Made by a program: the position numbers and the translations under genes | NCBI RefSeq assembly: GCF_001894825.1 | Contig: NZ_BCWY01000058.1 | Location: 1-63,412, forward strand | Length of the DNA: 63,412 nucleotides | Origin: Rhodococcus jostii NBRC 16295 | GTDB lineage: Bacteria; Actinomycetota; Actinomycetes; Mycobacteriales; Mycobacteriaceae | Direction: 5' to 3' | Notes under the pieces: model-generated | The model's database searches: none | The model's input: only the letters and a program-made list of their open reading frames with translations | What the model was told of the DNA's origin: nothing | Shown here: positions 50,848 through 58,706 of the stretch, piece by piece | How the letters are laid out: the number at the start of each line of letters is the position of its first letter | Numbering within the stretch: position 1 is the first letter of the stretch

Positions 50848-51344
50848 CTACCGCCGACACAATCCAGATCTACGCGGTGTACATCAAGGCGACGCCGGAG
50901 GCGATCTGGGACGCCATCACCAAACCCGAGTGGTCGCAGCAATACGGTTACGGCGGCCTGGTCGACTACGACCTCCGATCGGGCGGTGCGTTCCAATCCC
51001 GCGCCGACGACGCGATGAAGGCCTACCCGGGGGTGCCGGACGTGATCATCGACGGCGAGGTGATCGAATCCGATCCGCCGAAGAAGCTGGTCCAGACGTG
51101 GCGCATGCTGATGGACGCCGACAACGTGGAGGGCTTCACCACCCTCACCTACGAGATCGTGCAGTCGAGCCGGCCGGGAGTCGCGAAACTGACTGTCACC
51201 CACGACCTCACCAACGCACCGGGCCTGGCCGAAATGGTCGCGGGCAGGCGGGAGTCCGAGGGTGCGGGCGGCGGCTGGAACGAGGTTCTCAGCGGAATGA
51301 AGTCGCTCCTCGAGACGGGGCAGCCGATGGTGAACTGGGGCTGA
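50844..51344 (+). CDS. SRPBCC/AHSA1-domain protein
   Basis: A 166-residue START-like protein. The start IQIYAVYIKATPEAIWDAITKPEWSQQYGYGG and the later VIESDPPKKLVQTWRML with the C-terminal helix GGGWNEVLSGMKSLLETG match the Aha1/SRPBCC fold, a deep hydrophobic pocket for small ligands. It is translationally coupled to the ArsR regulator. Confidence 0.87.
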   Translation: MTTADTIQIYAVYIKATPEAIWDAITKPEWSQQYGYGGLVDYDLRSGGAFQSRADDAMKAYPGVPDVIIDGEVIESDPPKKLVQTWRMLMDADNVEGFTTLTYEIVQSSRPGVAKLTVTHDLTNAPGLAEMVAGRRESEGAGGGWNEVLSGMKSLLETGQPMVNWG

Positions 51345-51407
51345 GCCGCCCGGGTCGGCGGGGCGCGAGGACCGACATCTGTCGGACGGCAGCAGTAAGC
51401 TCCAACC

Positions 51408-52391
51408 ATGACGGCTGCGCAGTCGCTCGACAATGATTTCCTCGCACTCGCCGACCCTTACCGGCGCGAGTTGCTTGCCCACTGTTATCGCATGATGGGT
51501 TCGCTTCACGACGCCGAAGACCAGATGCAGGAGACGTTCATCCGCGCCTGGCGCGGCTACGACGGGTATCAGCATCAGGCGTCACTGCGGACGTGGTTGT
51601 ACAAGATCGCCACCAACACGTGCCTGACGGCGTTGCAGAGCAAGTCCAAGCGTCCGCTGCCCAGCGGGCTGGGCGCTCCGGACTCCGACCCCTCCGCCGA
51701 CCTCGTCGAGCGGCACGAGGTGCCGTGGCTCGGACCGCTCCCCAACCGGCTCATCGACGACGACGCGAGCGATCCGGCCACCGTCGTGACGTCGCGCGAA
51801 TCGGTGCGGCTGGCGTTCATCGCCGCCCTCCAGCATCTTCCCGCACGTCAGCGCGCCGTGCTCGTCCTGCGCGACGTGCTGCAGTGGAAGGCGTCGGAGG
51901 TCGCGACGGCACTCGGCACCACCACGACGGCGGTCAACAGCCTGCTGCAGCGGGCTCGCGCGCAGCTCGAACTGGCCACACCGACCGCCGACACCCTGGT
52001 CGAACCGGAGTCCCCGGAGGAGCGCGAGCTGCTCGACCGGTACGTCGCCGCGTTCGAGGACTACGACATCGACGCGATCGTCGACCTCTTCACCAAGGAG
52101 GCGGTCTGGGAGATGCCCCCGTTCGACGGCTGGTACCGCGGCGGAGCCTCGATCGGCACCCTGATCAGAGGAAACTGTCCGGCCAAGGGGCCGGGCGACA
52201 TGCGTCTGGTGCCCACCGCCGCCAACGGACAGCCGGCGCTCGGCCTGTACATGCGCGGCGAGGACGGTGTCCACCGGCCGTTTCAGCTCCACGTCCTGGA
52301 CGTGACGGCCGACGGGGTCTCCCACGTCGTCTGCTTCTTCGACGTCGATCTGTTCGAGAAGTTCGGACTGCCGGAGACCCCGCCCGCCTGA
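51408..52391 (+). CDS. ECF sigma factor with C-terminal SnoaL-like domain
   Basis: A 327-residue sigma factor. Region 2 reads AHCYRMMGSLHDAEDQMQETFIRAWRGYDGYQ, region 4 LQHLPARQRAVLVLRDVLQWKASEVATALGTTTTAVNSLLQRAR; after residue 200 a SnoaL/NTF2-like domain follows (YVAAFEDYDIDAIVDLFTKEAVWEMPPF). This is the layout of the SigG/ECF groups with C-terminal extensions, in which the extra domain modulates activity instead of an anti-sigma factor. No anti-sigma gene is adjacent. The VOC protein gene converges on it, four bases away. Confidence 0.9.
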   Translation: MTAAQSLDNDFLALADPYRRELLAHCYRMMGSLHDAEDQMQETFIRAWRGYDGYQHQASLRTWLYKIATNTCLTALQSKSKRPLPSGLGAPDSDPSADLVERHEVPWLGPLPNRLIDDDASDPATVVTSRESVRLAFIAALQHLPARQRAVLVLRDVLQWKASEVATALGTTTTAVNSLLQRARAQLELATPTADTLVEPESPEERELLDRYVAAFEDYDIDAIVDLFTKEAVWEMPPFDGWYRGGASIGTLIRGNCPAKGPGDMRLVPTAANGQPALGLYMRGEDGVHRPFQLHVLDVTADGVSHVVCFFDVDLFEKFGLPETPPA

Positions 52392-52395
52392 TCCC

Positions 52396-52800
52396 CTACG
52401 CTGGGACGGCGGTGGGATCCATCCACATGACCTCCCAGACGTGGCCGTCCAGGTCACGGAACGCGCGTCCGTACATGAAGCCTTCGTCCTGAAGCTTGCC
52501 CCACGACGTCCCGCCGGACGCGAGCGCCGTGTCGACGAGGGTGTCCACCTCTTCGCGACTGTCGGCCGAGATACACATCAGGGCCTCGACGGCCTTCGAG
52601 GTGTCGCAGATGCCGCCTTCGATGAAGTCCTTGAACCGGGACTCGACGAGGAGCATCACCGAGGTGGAGTCGTTGATCACCATCGCGGTGCAGGAATCGT
52701 CACTGAAGGTGGAGTCGAATTCGAAGCCAAGTCCACCGAAGAACGTCTTGGTCGCGTCGAGGTTCTTGATCGGCAGGTTCACGAAGAGCATCCGGGACAT
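52396..52800 (-). CDS. VOC/glyoxalase-fold protein
   Basis: A 134-residue protein of the vicinal-oxygen-chelate fold: the N-terminal FVNLPIKNLDATKTFFGGLGFEFD and C-terminal EGFMYGRAFRDLDGHVWEVMWMD are standard. Relatives include glyoxalases, dioxygenases and antibiotic-binding proteins; metal ligands at Glu/His positions are only partly present. The start is ATG 52798-52800 because AAGGAG (52808-52813) is seven bases away; ATG 52806 is too close to the same site. Confidence 0.85.
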   Translation of the reverse strand: MSRMLFVNLPIKNLDATKTFFGGLGFEFDSTFSDDSCTAMVINDSTSVMLLVESRFKDFIEGGICDTSKAVEALMCISADSREEVDTLVDTALASGGTSWGKLQDEGFMYGRAFRDLDGHVWEVMWMDPTAVPA

Positions 52801-52807
52801 GTGCATT

Positions 52808-52813
52808 CTCCTT
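52808..52813 (-). promoter_or_regulatory. Shine-Dalgarno deciding the VOC gene start
   Basis: CTCCTT on the plus strand reads AAGGAG; the spacing is 7 bases to ATG 52800 and 1 to ATG 52806. Confidence 0.7.
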
Positions 52814-52897
52814 CTCGGGTTCCGCTCGGTGCGGAAGGTCATCGATACAGACCGCGGCGGCGCGCGAAACTCATCGGCGATCGCTCCCGCATTCTCC

Positions 52898-53569
52898 TCA
52901 GCTCGTCGCGAGGTCGAGGAACGAGCCGATCATGATTCGCCCGGCGGCCTCCACGTCGTCCATGTGCTCCCCCGACGGCGCGGTGCCCGGCGGCATGTGG
53001 TCCTGCATCACCGACAGTTGCCTGCGGGTCAGTTCGACGTGGAACTGCAAGCCGTACGCTCGGTGGCCGATGGCGAAGCCCTGATTCTCGTAGAGGCGAG
53101 TGCCCGCGAGCCGGACGGCGCCGTCCGGGAGATCGAAGGTGTCGCCGTGCCAGTGGACGACGGGCACCTCGGCTCCGACCGAACCGAAGACGGGGTCGCG
53201 CGTTCCGTCCTCGGTCACCGTCACCGTCCCGGCACCGTTCTCCGGGCTCGGCCCCCGGCGGATCGCGCTACCGAACGAGGCGGCGAGAAGTTGCGCGCCG
53301 AGGCAGATTCCCAGCATCGGGAGTCCGGCTTCCACAAATTCTTTGATGAAGTTTCGCTCTCGCGGAAGTTGCGGGTGGGTAACGTCATCGAGTGCGCCCA
53401 TCGGACCGCCCATCACCACGAGGCCACCGATGTCGTGAACGGCCGGAAGCTCCGACGCTCGGTACATGGGGTACTCGATGTACCGAATTCCCCGCTCTGC
53501 CAGCAGAGTACCGACGAGCGCCGGCCCTTCGAACGACACGTGTTTGACGACTGCCCATGGCTTGTTCAT
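52898..53569 (-). CDS. Class I glutamine amidotransferase-like protein
   Basis: A 223-residue stand-alone GATase-1 domain. VVMGGPMGALDD, the nucleophile elbow LGICLGAQLLAASFG (Cys near residue 90), and the His-Glu pair in GLQFHVELT are present, so the triad is complete. Such free-standing enzymes are annotated as GMP synthase-like, but the synthetase partner is absent, and the nitrogen acceptor is unknown. It is divergent from the WS/DGAT gene, with the DosR-like box at 53590-53603 in between. Confidence 0.85.
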   Translation of the reverse strand: MNKPWAVVKHVSFEGPALVGTLLAERGIRYIEYPMYRASELPAVHDIGGLVVMGGPMGALDDVTHPQLPRERNFIKEFVEAGLPMLGICLGAQLLAASFGSAIRRGPSPENGAGTVTVTEDGTRDPVFGSVGAEVPVVHWHGDTFDLPDGAVRLAGTRLYENQGFAIGHRAYGLQFHVELTRRQLSVMQDHMPPGTAPSGEHMDDVEAAGRIMIGSFLDLATS

Positions 53570-53905
53570 GGGACAATTCTTACCAACAAGGGACTTTCGG
53601 CCCTATCCTCCTTTACAGTCGACGAATTCCGCACTGAGTGCACAAAATTGGGATGTTCACACGGAGTTCATTTTCGGTGTAGGTCACCCGAATGACACCC
53701 CCTCAACTGGACGCTTGTCTAGTGGCATGGCTCACCCGAAACCTGTAGAAATACGAGCGTCACTCTTTCGTGACCCGTCCCATATCAATTAGTTATCCGG
53801 TGGTGGTCCCTGACAAACGGAACGTCACCATCTCCCGTTACCTCAGACCACAGACGACCCCTCCCGCGATCCGGGAAGACGTCTTCGGGATGGAAAGGGC
53901 CTTAG
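53570..53905. other. Gene-free region between the amidotransferase and WS/DGAT genes
   Basis: 336 bases without a convincing gene. It holds a DosR-like box at 53590-53603 and an inverted repeat GTCAC-TCTTTC-GTGAC at 53759-53774; the rest is lower in GC than its neighbours and should include the promoters of both divergent genes. Confidence 0.6.
53590..53603. promoter_or_regulatory. DosR/DevR-like box
   Basis: GGGACTTTCGGCCC matches the known half-symmetric DosR box variants (consensus GGGACT-WWAG-TCCC with frequent GGCCC right halves). It lies 21 bases upstream of the amidotransferase start and about 300 bases upstream of the WS/DGAT gene. In mycobacteria the WS/DGAT gene tgs1 belongs to the DosR regulon. 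Confidence 0.55.
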
Positions 53906-55297
53906 ATGCCGCTCCCCATGTCACCCCTCGACTCGATGTTCCTGCTCGGTGAGTCCCGCGAGCATCCGATGCATGTCGGCGGCGTGGAGATCTTCCAGCT
54001 TCCGGAAGGCGCCGACACCTACGACATGCGCGCGATGCTCGACCGCGCGCTGGCCGACGGCGACGGCATCGTCACCCCCCGGCTCGCCAAGCGGGCGCAC
54101 CGCTCCTTCTCCTCGCTCGGTCAGTGGAGCTGGGAGACCGTGGACGATCTCGACCTCGGTCACCACATCCGGCACGACGCCCTCCCCGCCCCCGGTGGCG
54201 AGGCCGAGCTGATGGCGCTGTGCTCCCGGCTGCACGGGTCGCTTCTCGACCGCAGCCGCCCGCTGTGGGAGATGCACCTGATCGAGGGACTGAGCGACGG
54301 CCGGTTCGCCGTCTACACCAAGATCCACCACGCGGTCGCCGACGGCGTCACCGCGATGAAGATGCTGCGGCAGGCACTCAGCGAGAACTCGGACGACCGG
54401 GACATGCCGGCGCCGTGGCAGCCGCGGGGCCCGCGCCCGGAGCGGACGCCGTCGAAGGGCTTCAGCCTGTCCGGCCTGGCCGGTTCCACTTTCCGCACCG
54501 CCCGCGACACCGTCGGCGAGGTGGCCGGACTCGTGCCCGCGCTCGCCGGAACCGTGTCCCGCGCGTTCCGCGACCAGGGTGGTCCGCTCGCCCTGTCCGC
54601 GCCGAAGACCCCGTTCAACGTGCCGATCACCGGCGCCCGCCAGTTCGCGGCGCAGTCGTGGCCGCTCGAACGTCTCCGGCTCGTCGCCAAGCTGTCCGAC
54701 GCCACCATCAACGACGTCGTCCTCGCGATGTCCTCGGGAGCTCTGCGCAGCTACCTGGAGGATCAGGAGGCCCTGCCTTCGGATCCGCTGATCGCGATGG
54801 TCCCGGTGTCGCTGAAGGCTCAGCGCGACGCGTCGAACGGCAACAACATCGGGGTGCTCATGTGCAACCTGGGCACGCACCTGCCCGACCCGGCGGATCG
54901 ACTCGACACCATCCGCACGTCCATGCGCGAAGGCAAGGAGGCGTACGGCTCGATGAGCGCCACGCAGATCCTCGCCATGAGCGCTCTGGGTGCCGCCCCG
55001 ATCGGCGCGAGCATGCTCTTCGGCCACAACTCGCGGGTGCGTCCGCCGTTCAACCTGATCATCTCCAATGTCCCCGGCCCGAGTTCCCCGCTGTACTGGA
55101 ACGGCGCACGGCTCGACGCGATCTACCCCCTGTCGGTGCCCGTCGACGGTCAGGGCCTGAACATCACCTGCACCAGCAACGACGACATCATCTCGTTCGG
55201 GGTCACCGGGTGCCGGAGCGCGGTGCCCGACCTGAAGTCGATCCCCGCCCGGCTGGGACACGAACTGCGCGCCCTCGAGCGCGCGGTCGGAATCTGA
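53906..55297 (+). CDS. Wax ester synthase / diacylglycerol acyltransferase (WS/DGAT)
   Basis: A 463-residue bifunctional acyltransferase, normal length. N-terminal MSPLDSMFLLGESREHPMHVGG, catalytic KIHHAVADGVTAMKML (HHxxxDG near residue 135), conserved INDVVLAM, GNNIGVLMCNLGTHLPDP, and NLIISNVPGP. It transfers acyl chains from acyl-CoA to long alcohols or diacylglycerol, at the membrane or lipid-body surface, to make storage lipid. Rhodococcus strains carry many paralogues. ATG 53906 is preceded by GGAAAGGGCCTTAG. A DosR-like box lies far upstream. Confidence 0.93.
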   Translation: MPLPMSPLDSMFLLGESREHPMHVGGVEIFQLPEGADTYDMRAMLDRALADGDGIVTPRLAKRAHRSFSSLGQWSWETVDDLDLGHHIRHDALPAPGGEAELMALCSRLHGSLLDRSRPLWEMHLIEGLSDGRFAVYTKIHHAVADGVTAMKMLRQALSENSDDRDMPAPWQPRGPRPERTPSKGFSLSGLAGSTFRTARDTVGEVAGLVPALAGTVSRAFRDQGGPLALSAPKTPFNVPITGARQFAAQSWPLERLRLVAKLSDATINDVVLAMSSGALRSYLEDQEALPSDPLIAMVPVSLKAQRDASNGNNIGVLMCNLGTHLPDPADRLDTIRTSMREGKEAYGSMSATQILAMSALGAAPIGASMLFGHNSRVRPPFNLIISNVPGPSSPLYWNGARLDAIYPLSVPVDGQGLNITCTSNDDIISFGVTGCRSAVPDLKSIPARLGHELRALERAVGI

Positions 55298-55300
55298 CCC

Positions 55301-55597
55301 TCAGGGACTCTTGCGATCGCTGTGCCCGAGATCGCGCTCGGGCGCTACGCGGTCGCGCACCAGTTGCTTGAGCACGGTGATGTCGGGGAAGCCGCCCTGC
55401 TCCTTGCGGTCCCAGATCAGCTCGTCGTCCACGGTGATCCGGAAGATTCCTCCGGTGCCGGGGACGAGCGCGACCTCGCCGAGTTCCTGCCCGAAGGTGC
55501 CGAGTAGTTCTTGCGCCATCCACGCTGCACGCAACAGCCATTGGCACTGAGTGCAGTAGGTGATCGCGACCCGGCCGTGCGCGCTGCTCGTCGTCAT
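55301..55597 (-). CDS. SelT/SelW/SelH-family (Rdx) thioredoxin-like protein
   Basis: A 98-residue protein with a thioredoxin-like fold. The N-terminal ITYCTQCQWLLRAAWMAQEL contains the redox motif CTQC in the position of the Cys-x-x-Sec of selenoprotein W, and TGGIFRITVDDELIWDRKEQGGFPD is the family's second hallmark. Here both active residues are Cys. The physiological partner is unknown. It converges on the WS/DGAT gene with three bases between the stops. Confidence 0.88.
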   Translation of the reverse strand: MTTSSAHGRVAITYCTQCQWLLRAAWMAQELLGTFGQELGEVALVPGTGGIFRITVDDELIWDRKEQGGFPDITVLKQLVRDRVAPERDLGHSDRKSP

Positions 55598-55735
55598 CGT
55601 GCCAGGTTAACCGAACGCACTCCGCCGCTTGCTGTTCGAGTTGCACGCGCGACACCTGTTCGTCATGCGGACGTCAGGATCCTGAGGCACACTGTCGATC
55701 GCCATGCTGTGCCCCCTCGACGAAAGGAAGCCGCC

Positions 55736-55861
55736 ATGTCCACCGCGCTCGAAGAATCGCGTCGCCACGCCATCGAACTGACCAACGAGAAGATCCAGGC
55801 CGTCAAGGATTTCTTCACCAACATCTTCCGCCTCGACACCACGCACCAGACCAAGGTCTGA
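55736..55861 (+). CDS. Small helical protein, 41 aa
   Basis: ATG 55736 to TGA 55859-55861, preceded by a good GAAAGGAAGCCGCC. The product (MSTALEESRRHAIELTNEKI at the start) is predicted to be one amphipathic helix, with a short polar C-terminus. No family is recognised. It stands alone between the SelW-like gene and a convergent hydrolase, and is followed by a strong hairpin, so it looks like a genuine expressed small gene. Confidence 0.65.
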   Translation: MSTALEESRRHAIELTNEKIQAVKDFFTNIFRLDTTHQTKV

Positions 55862-55865
55862 ACGG

Positions 55866-55899
55866 CCGGGGAGGCCTTCTCCGCGAAGGTCTCCCCCGG
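55866..55899. terminator. Bidirectional terminator hairpin
   Basis: CCGGGGAGGCCTTC (55866-55879) pairs with GAAGGTCTCCCCCGG (55885-55899) with one bulge and one G-U; loop TCCGC. It sits between two convergent stops. Confidence 0.75.
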
Positions 55900-55901
55900 G
55901 T

Positions 55902-56675
55902 TCACCGGAGGGCACCGAAGAACTCCACGACCTCCGCGGCCCGGAAGTGGTCTTCGGAGACGTGTGCGCCGCTCACCTCGACTAACTCGACCGCGCCCGC
56001 GCCGCGCCGCAGCATCTCGACCCACGGTCCCGTGACGCCGGCGATGTTCGCCACTTCGTCCTCCCTCGACGCGTACACCCGAATCGGCACTCCGGCATAA
56101 TCTCTCGGCTCGTGCCGGACGGCGTCCCAGCCCGCGGTCTTCGGTTCAAGGTCGTGACCGTCCGCCGACAACCGGAACGCGTCCCGCACGGTGTCGCGTC
56201 CGTGTTCACCCCGTTCCCACACCGCCCGCAGCGACAGGGACGGGGCGATCAGCACCGCCCCGTCCCACGCGGCCTCCCGCAGGCGCACGGCGTTGGCGGC
56301 GGCGTTGCCGCCCATCGATTCTCCGATCACGAACCGAACTGACACCGGCCACCGGCGTGAGACCCACTCGTCCAGCGCGACGACGGCATCCTGCGCGCGC
56401 CGGTTTCCCCACAGGTCACCGTGCAGGTAGGGCGCGGCGACGACGTAGCCGGCGTCGAGCAGTCCGTCCCGCAGACCGGCGCGGTCGTCGATCGACCGCT
56501 GGTCGCCCGTACGACCGTGCAGGTAGTACACGACAGCCGACGGCGTCACCCCCTGCGGCACCGCCACCAGCGCGGGATCACCCGAGCGAGGGACCGTCAC
56601 CGCGTACTCGTCGTACCTCGTGAGCTGCGCCGTGTGCCGCGTCAGCGGTTCGCCCGGCTGGTCACGAACTGTCAC
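55902..56675 (-). CDS. Alpha/beta hydrolase
   Basis: A 257-residue soluble hydrolase. AVVYYLHGRTGD gives the oxyanion-hole HG; FVIGESMGGNAA is the nucleophile elbow (Ser near residue 138); YASREDEVANI and VSGAHVSEDHF supply the acid and His. It is of the prolyl-oligopeptidase-like/esterase group; the substrate is unknown. It is divergent from the opp operon, 136 bases away. Confidence 0.82.
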   Translation of the reverse strand: MTVRDQPGEPLTRHTAQLTRYDEYAVTVPRSGDPALVAVPQGVTPSAVVYYLHGRTGDQRSIDDRAGLRDGLLDAGYVVAAPYLHGDLWGNRRAQDAVVALDEWVSRRWPVSVRFVIGESMGGNAAANAVRLREAAWDGAVLIAPSLSLRAVWERGEHGRDTVRDAFRLSADGHDLEPKTAGWDAVRHEPRDYAGVPIRVYASREDEVANIAGVTGPWVEMLRRGAGAVELVEVSGAHVSEDHFRAAEVVEFFGALR

Positions 56676-56811
56676 CCCGTCACGCTAACAAGCGGCGACG
56701 GGACGCGCGTGGCAACGAACCGGGCCCGGCACCGGTTTCGCCGAGTCGAGCAGAACCCCGGCGGCGCGCTCCTATAATTCGTGGGTTGAGCCCTACCTGC
56801 GAGGGGGACCG

Positions 56812-57789
56812 ATGACCGGCTTCCTGCTCCGACGAGCGCTCAACTACCTTGTGCTGTTGCTGCTGGCCTCGTTCCTGACGTTCAGTCTCGCCTCGCTCAC
56901 GTTCCGTCCGCTCGACAGCCTGGAACAGCGCAACCCCCGGCCACCGCAGTCGGTGATCGACGCGAAAGCCGCCGAACTGAATCTGGACGAGCCGATTCCG
57001 GTGCGGTACGCGAGCTGGCTCCGCGGGGTCGTCCACGGCGACTTCGGCACCACCATCACCGGACAGCCGGTGTCGGACGAGCTGGGCCGCCGGATCCTGG
57101 TGAGCATGCGGTTGCTGATCCTCGGCTCCGTCATCGGCGCCGTGCTGGGGGTGCTGATCGGCGCCGCCGGTGCGATCCGGCAGTACAAGTTCAGCGACTA
57201 TTTCAGCACCGTCGTGTCTTTGCTGATTCTCAGCGCACCCGTGTTCCTCGTCGCCACCCTCCTGAAATACGGTGCTCTCCAGATCAACTCGGCCACCGGC
57301 AGCCAGATCTTCCTGTACACCGGCGAATCCTCGGCCAGCACGATCACCGGTTTCTGGCCGCAGCTGGTCGACCGGGTGCAGCACCTGGTGCTGCCGACGT
57401 TCGCGCTGGCGTTGGGCAGCATCGCCGGCTACAGCCGGTATCAGCGCAACGCGATGCTCGATGTTCTGGGAAGCGACTTCATCCGGACCGCCAGGGCGAA
57501 GGGATTGACCCGTCGGGCGGCGCTGCTCAAGCACGGGCTCCGGACGGCGCTGATCCCGATGGCGACGCTGTTCGCCTACGGATTCGGGGCCCTGGTGGTG
57601 GGTGCCACGTTCACCGAGACGATCTTCGGCTGGCACGGGATCGGCGAGTGGATCGTGATCGGCATCGACACTCAGGACACCAACATCGTCGTCGCGATCA
57701 CGTCGTTCACCGGGCTGATCGTGCTGTTGTCGGGACTGCTGTCGGACGTGGTGTACGCGGCTCTCGACCCGCGGGTGCGCGTCGGATGA
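56812..57789 (+). CDS. oppB: Oligopeptide ABC transporter permease OppB
   Basis: A 325-residue permease with six transmembrane helices and the N-terminal helix and large extracytoplasmic segment typical of DppB/OppB. The EAA-type loop is SDFIRTARAKGLTRRAALLKHGLR near residue 220. First gene of an oppB-oppC-oppD-oppA operon with the same order and gene sizes as the mycobacterial oligopeptide transporter; the four genes are joined by overlaps or a short gap. ATG 56812 follows GCGAGGGGGACCG. Confidence 0.9.
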   Translation: MTGFLLRRALNYLVLLLLASFLTFSLASLTFRPLDSLEQRNPRPPQSVIDAKAAELNLDEPIPVRYASWLRGVVHGDFGTTITGQPVSDELGRRILVSMRLLILGSVIGAVLGVLIGAAGAIRQYKFSDYFSTVVSLLILSAPVFLVATLLKYGALQINSATGSQIFLYTGESSASTITGFWPQLVDRVQHLVLPTFALALGSIAGYSRYQRNAMLDVLGSDFIRTARAKGLTRRAALLKHGLRTALIPMATLFAYGFGALVVGATFTETIFGWHGIGEWIVIGIDTQDTNIVVAITSFTGLIVLLSGLLSDVVYAALDPRVRVG

Positions 57790-58706
57790 CCGAGATCCAG
57801 ATCGCGTCCACCGACGCGGCGGTGTCGGCCGTCGGTCGCCGGACACTGCTGTGGCGGCGGTTTCTCCGCAACAGGCCCGCCATCGCCGGGGCGTCCGTGT
57901 TGCTGCTGCTGTTCGTGGTCAGTTTCGTCGGACCGTACCTGCTGCCCTACGACTATCAGCAACTCGACTACACCGCGCTGCTGCAACCGCCCAGTGCGCA
58001 GCACCCGTTCGGCACCAACCAGATCGGGCAGGACGTGCTCGCCCAGACGTTGCGGGGCCTCCAGAAGTCGCTGATCATCGGGATCTGCGTCGCGATCTTC
58101 TCCACGGCGATCGCGGCGCTCGTCGGGGCGCTGGCAGGGTATGTCGGCGGCTGGCCGGATCGGGTGATCATGTGGCTGGTCGATCTGCTGCTCGTCGTTC
58201 CCAGTTTCATCATCATCGCCGTGTTCACTCCCCGGCTGAAGGCCGCGAGTTCGATCGCCCTGCTGATCCTGCTGCTCGCGGTGTTCGGCTGGATGATCAC
58301 CGCCCGGATGGTGCGGGGAATGACGCTGAGCCTGCGTGAGCGGGAATTCGTCCAGGCCGCCCGCTACATGGGGGCACCGACCCACAAGATCATCACCAGC
58401 CACATCGTCCCGAACATCGCGTCCATCCTGATCATCGACGCCACCCTGAACGTCGGCGCCGCGATCCTCGCCGAGACGGGCCTCAGCTTCCTCGGGTTCG
58501 GCGTCCAGAAACCCGACATCTCCCTCGGGTCCCTCATCGCCGACGGCACCGAATCGGCCCTCACCTACCCGTGGCTGTTCCTGTTCGCGGGCGGACTGCT
58601 GGTGCTCACCGTGCTGTCGGCGAATCTGGTGGGCGACGGTCTGCGCGACGCCGTCGACCCGAGTTCGAAGCGCGCCCGATCCCGCAGGAAGAAGCCGAAG
58701 CGGTGA
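57786..58706 (+). CDS. oppC: Oligopeptide ABC transporter permease OppC
   Basis: A 306-residue permease with six transmembrane helices. The N-terminal OppC_N segment (LLWRRFLRNRPAIAGASVLL) and the EAA loop EFVQAARYMGAPTHKIITSHIVP, then GLSFLGFGVQKPDISLG, are characteristic. The start overlaps the oppB stop (ATGA), and its stop overlaps the oppD start (GTGA). It ends in a basic cytosolic tail. Confidence 0.9.
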   Translation: MTEIQIASTDAAVSAVGRRTLLWRRFLRNRPAIAGASVLLLLFVVSFVGPYLLPYDYQQLDYTALLQPPSAQHPFGTNQIGQDVLAQTLRGLQKSLIIGICVAIFSTAIAALVGALAGYVGGWPDRVIMWLVDLLLVVPSFIIIAVFTPRLKAASSIALLILLLAVFGWMITARMVRGMTLSLREREFVQAARYMGAPTHKIITSHIVPNIASILIIDATLNVGAAILAETGLSFLGFGVQKPDISLGSLIADGTESALTYPWLFLFAGGLLVLTVLSANLVGDGLRDAVDPSSKRARSRRKKPKR

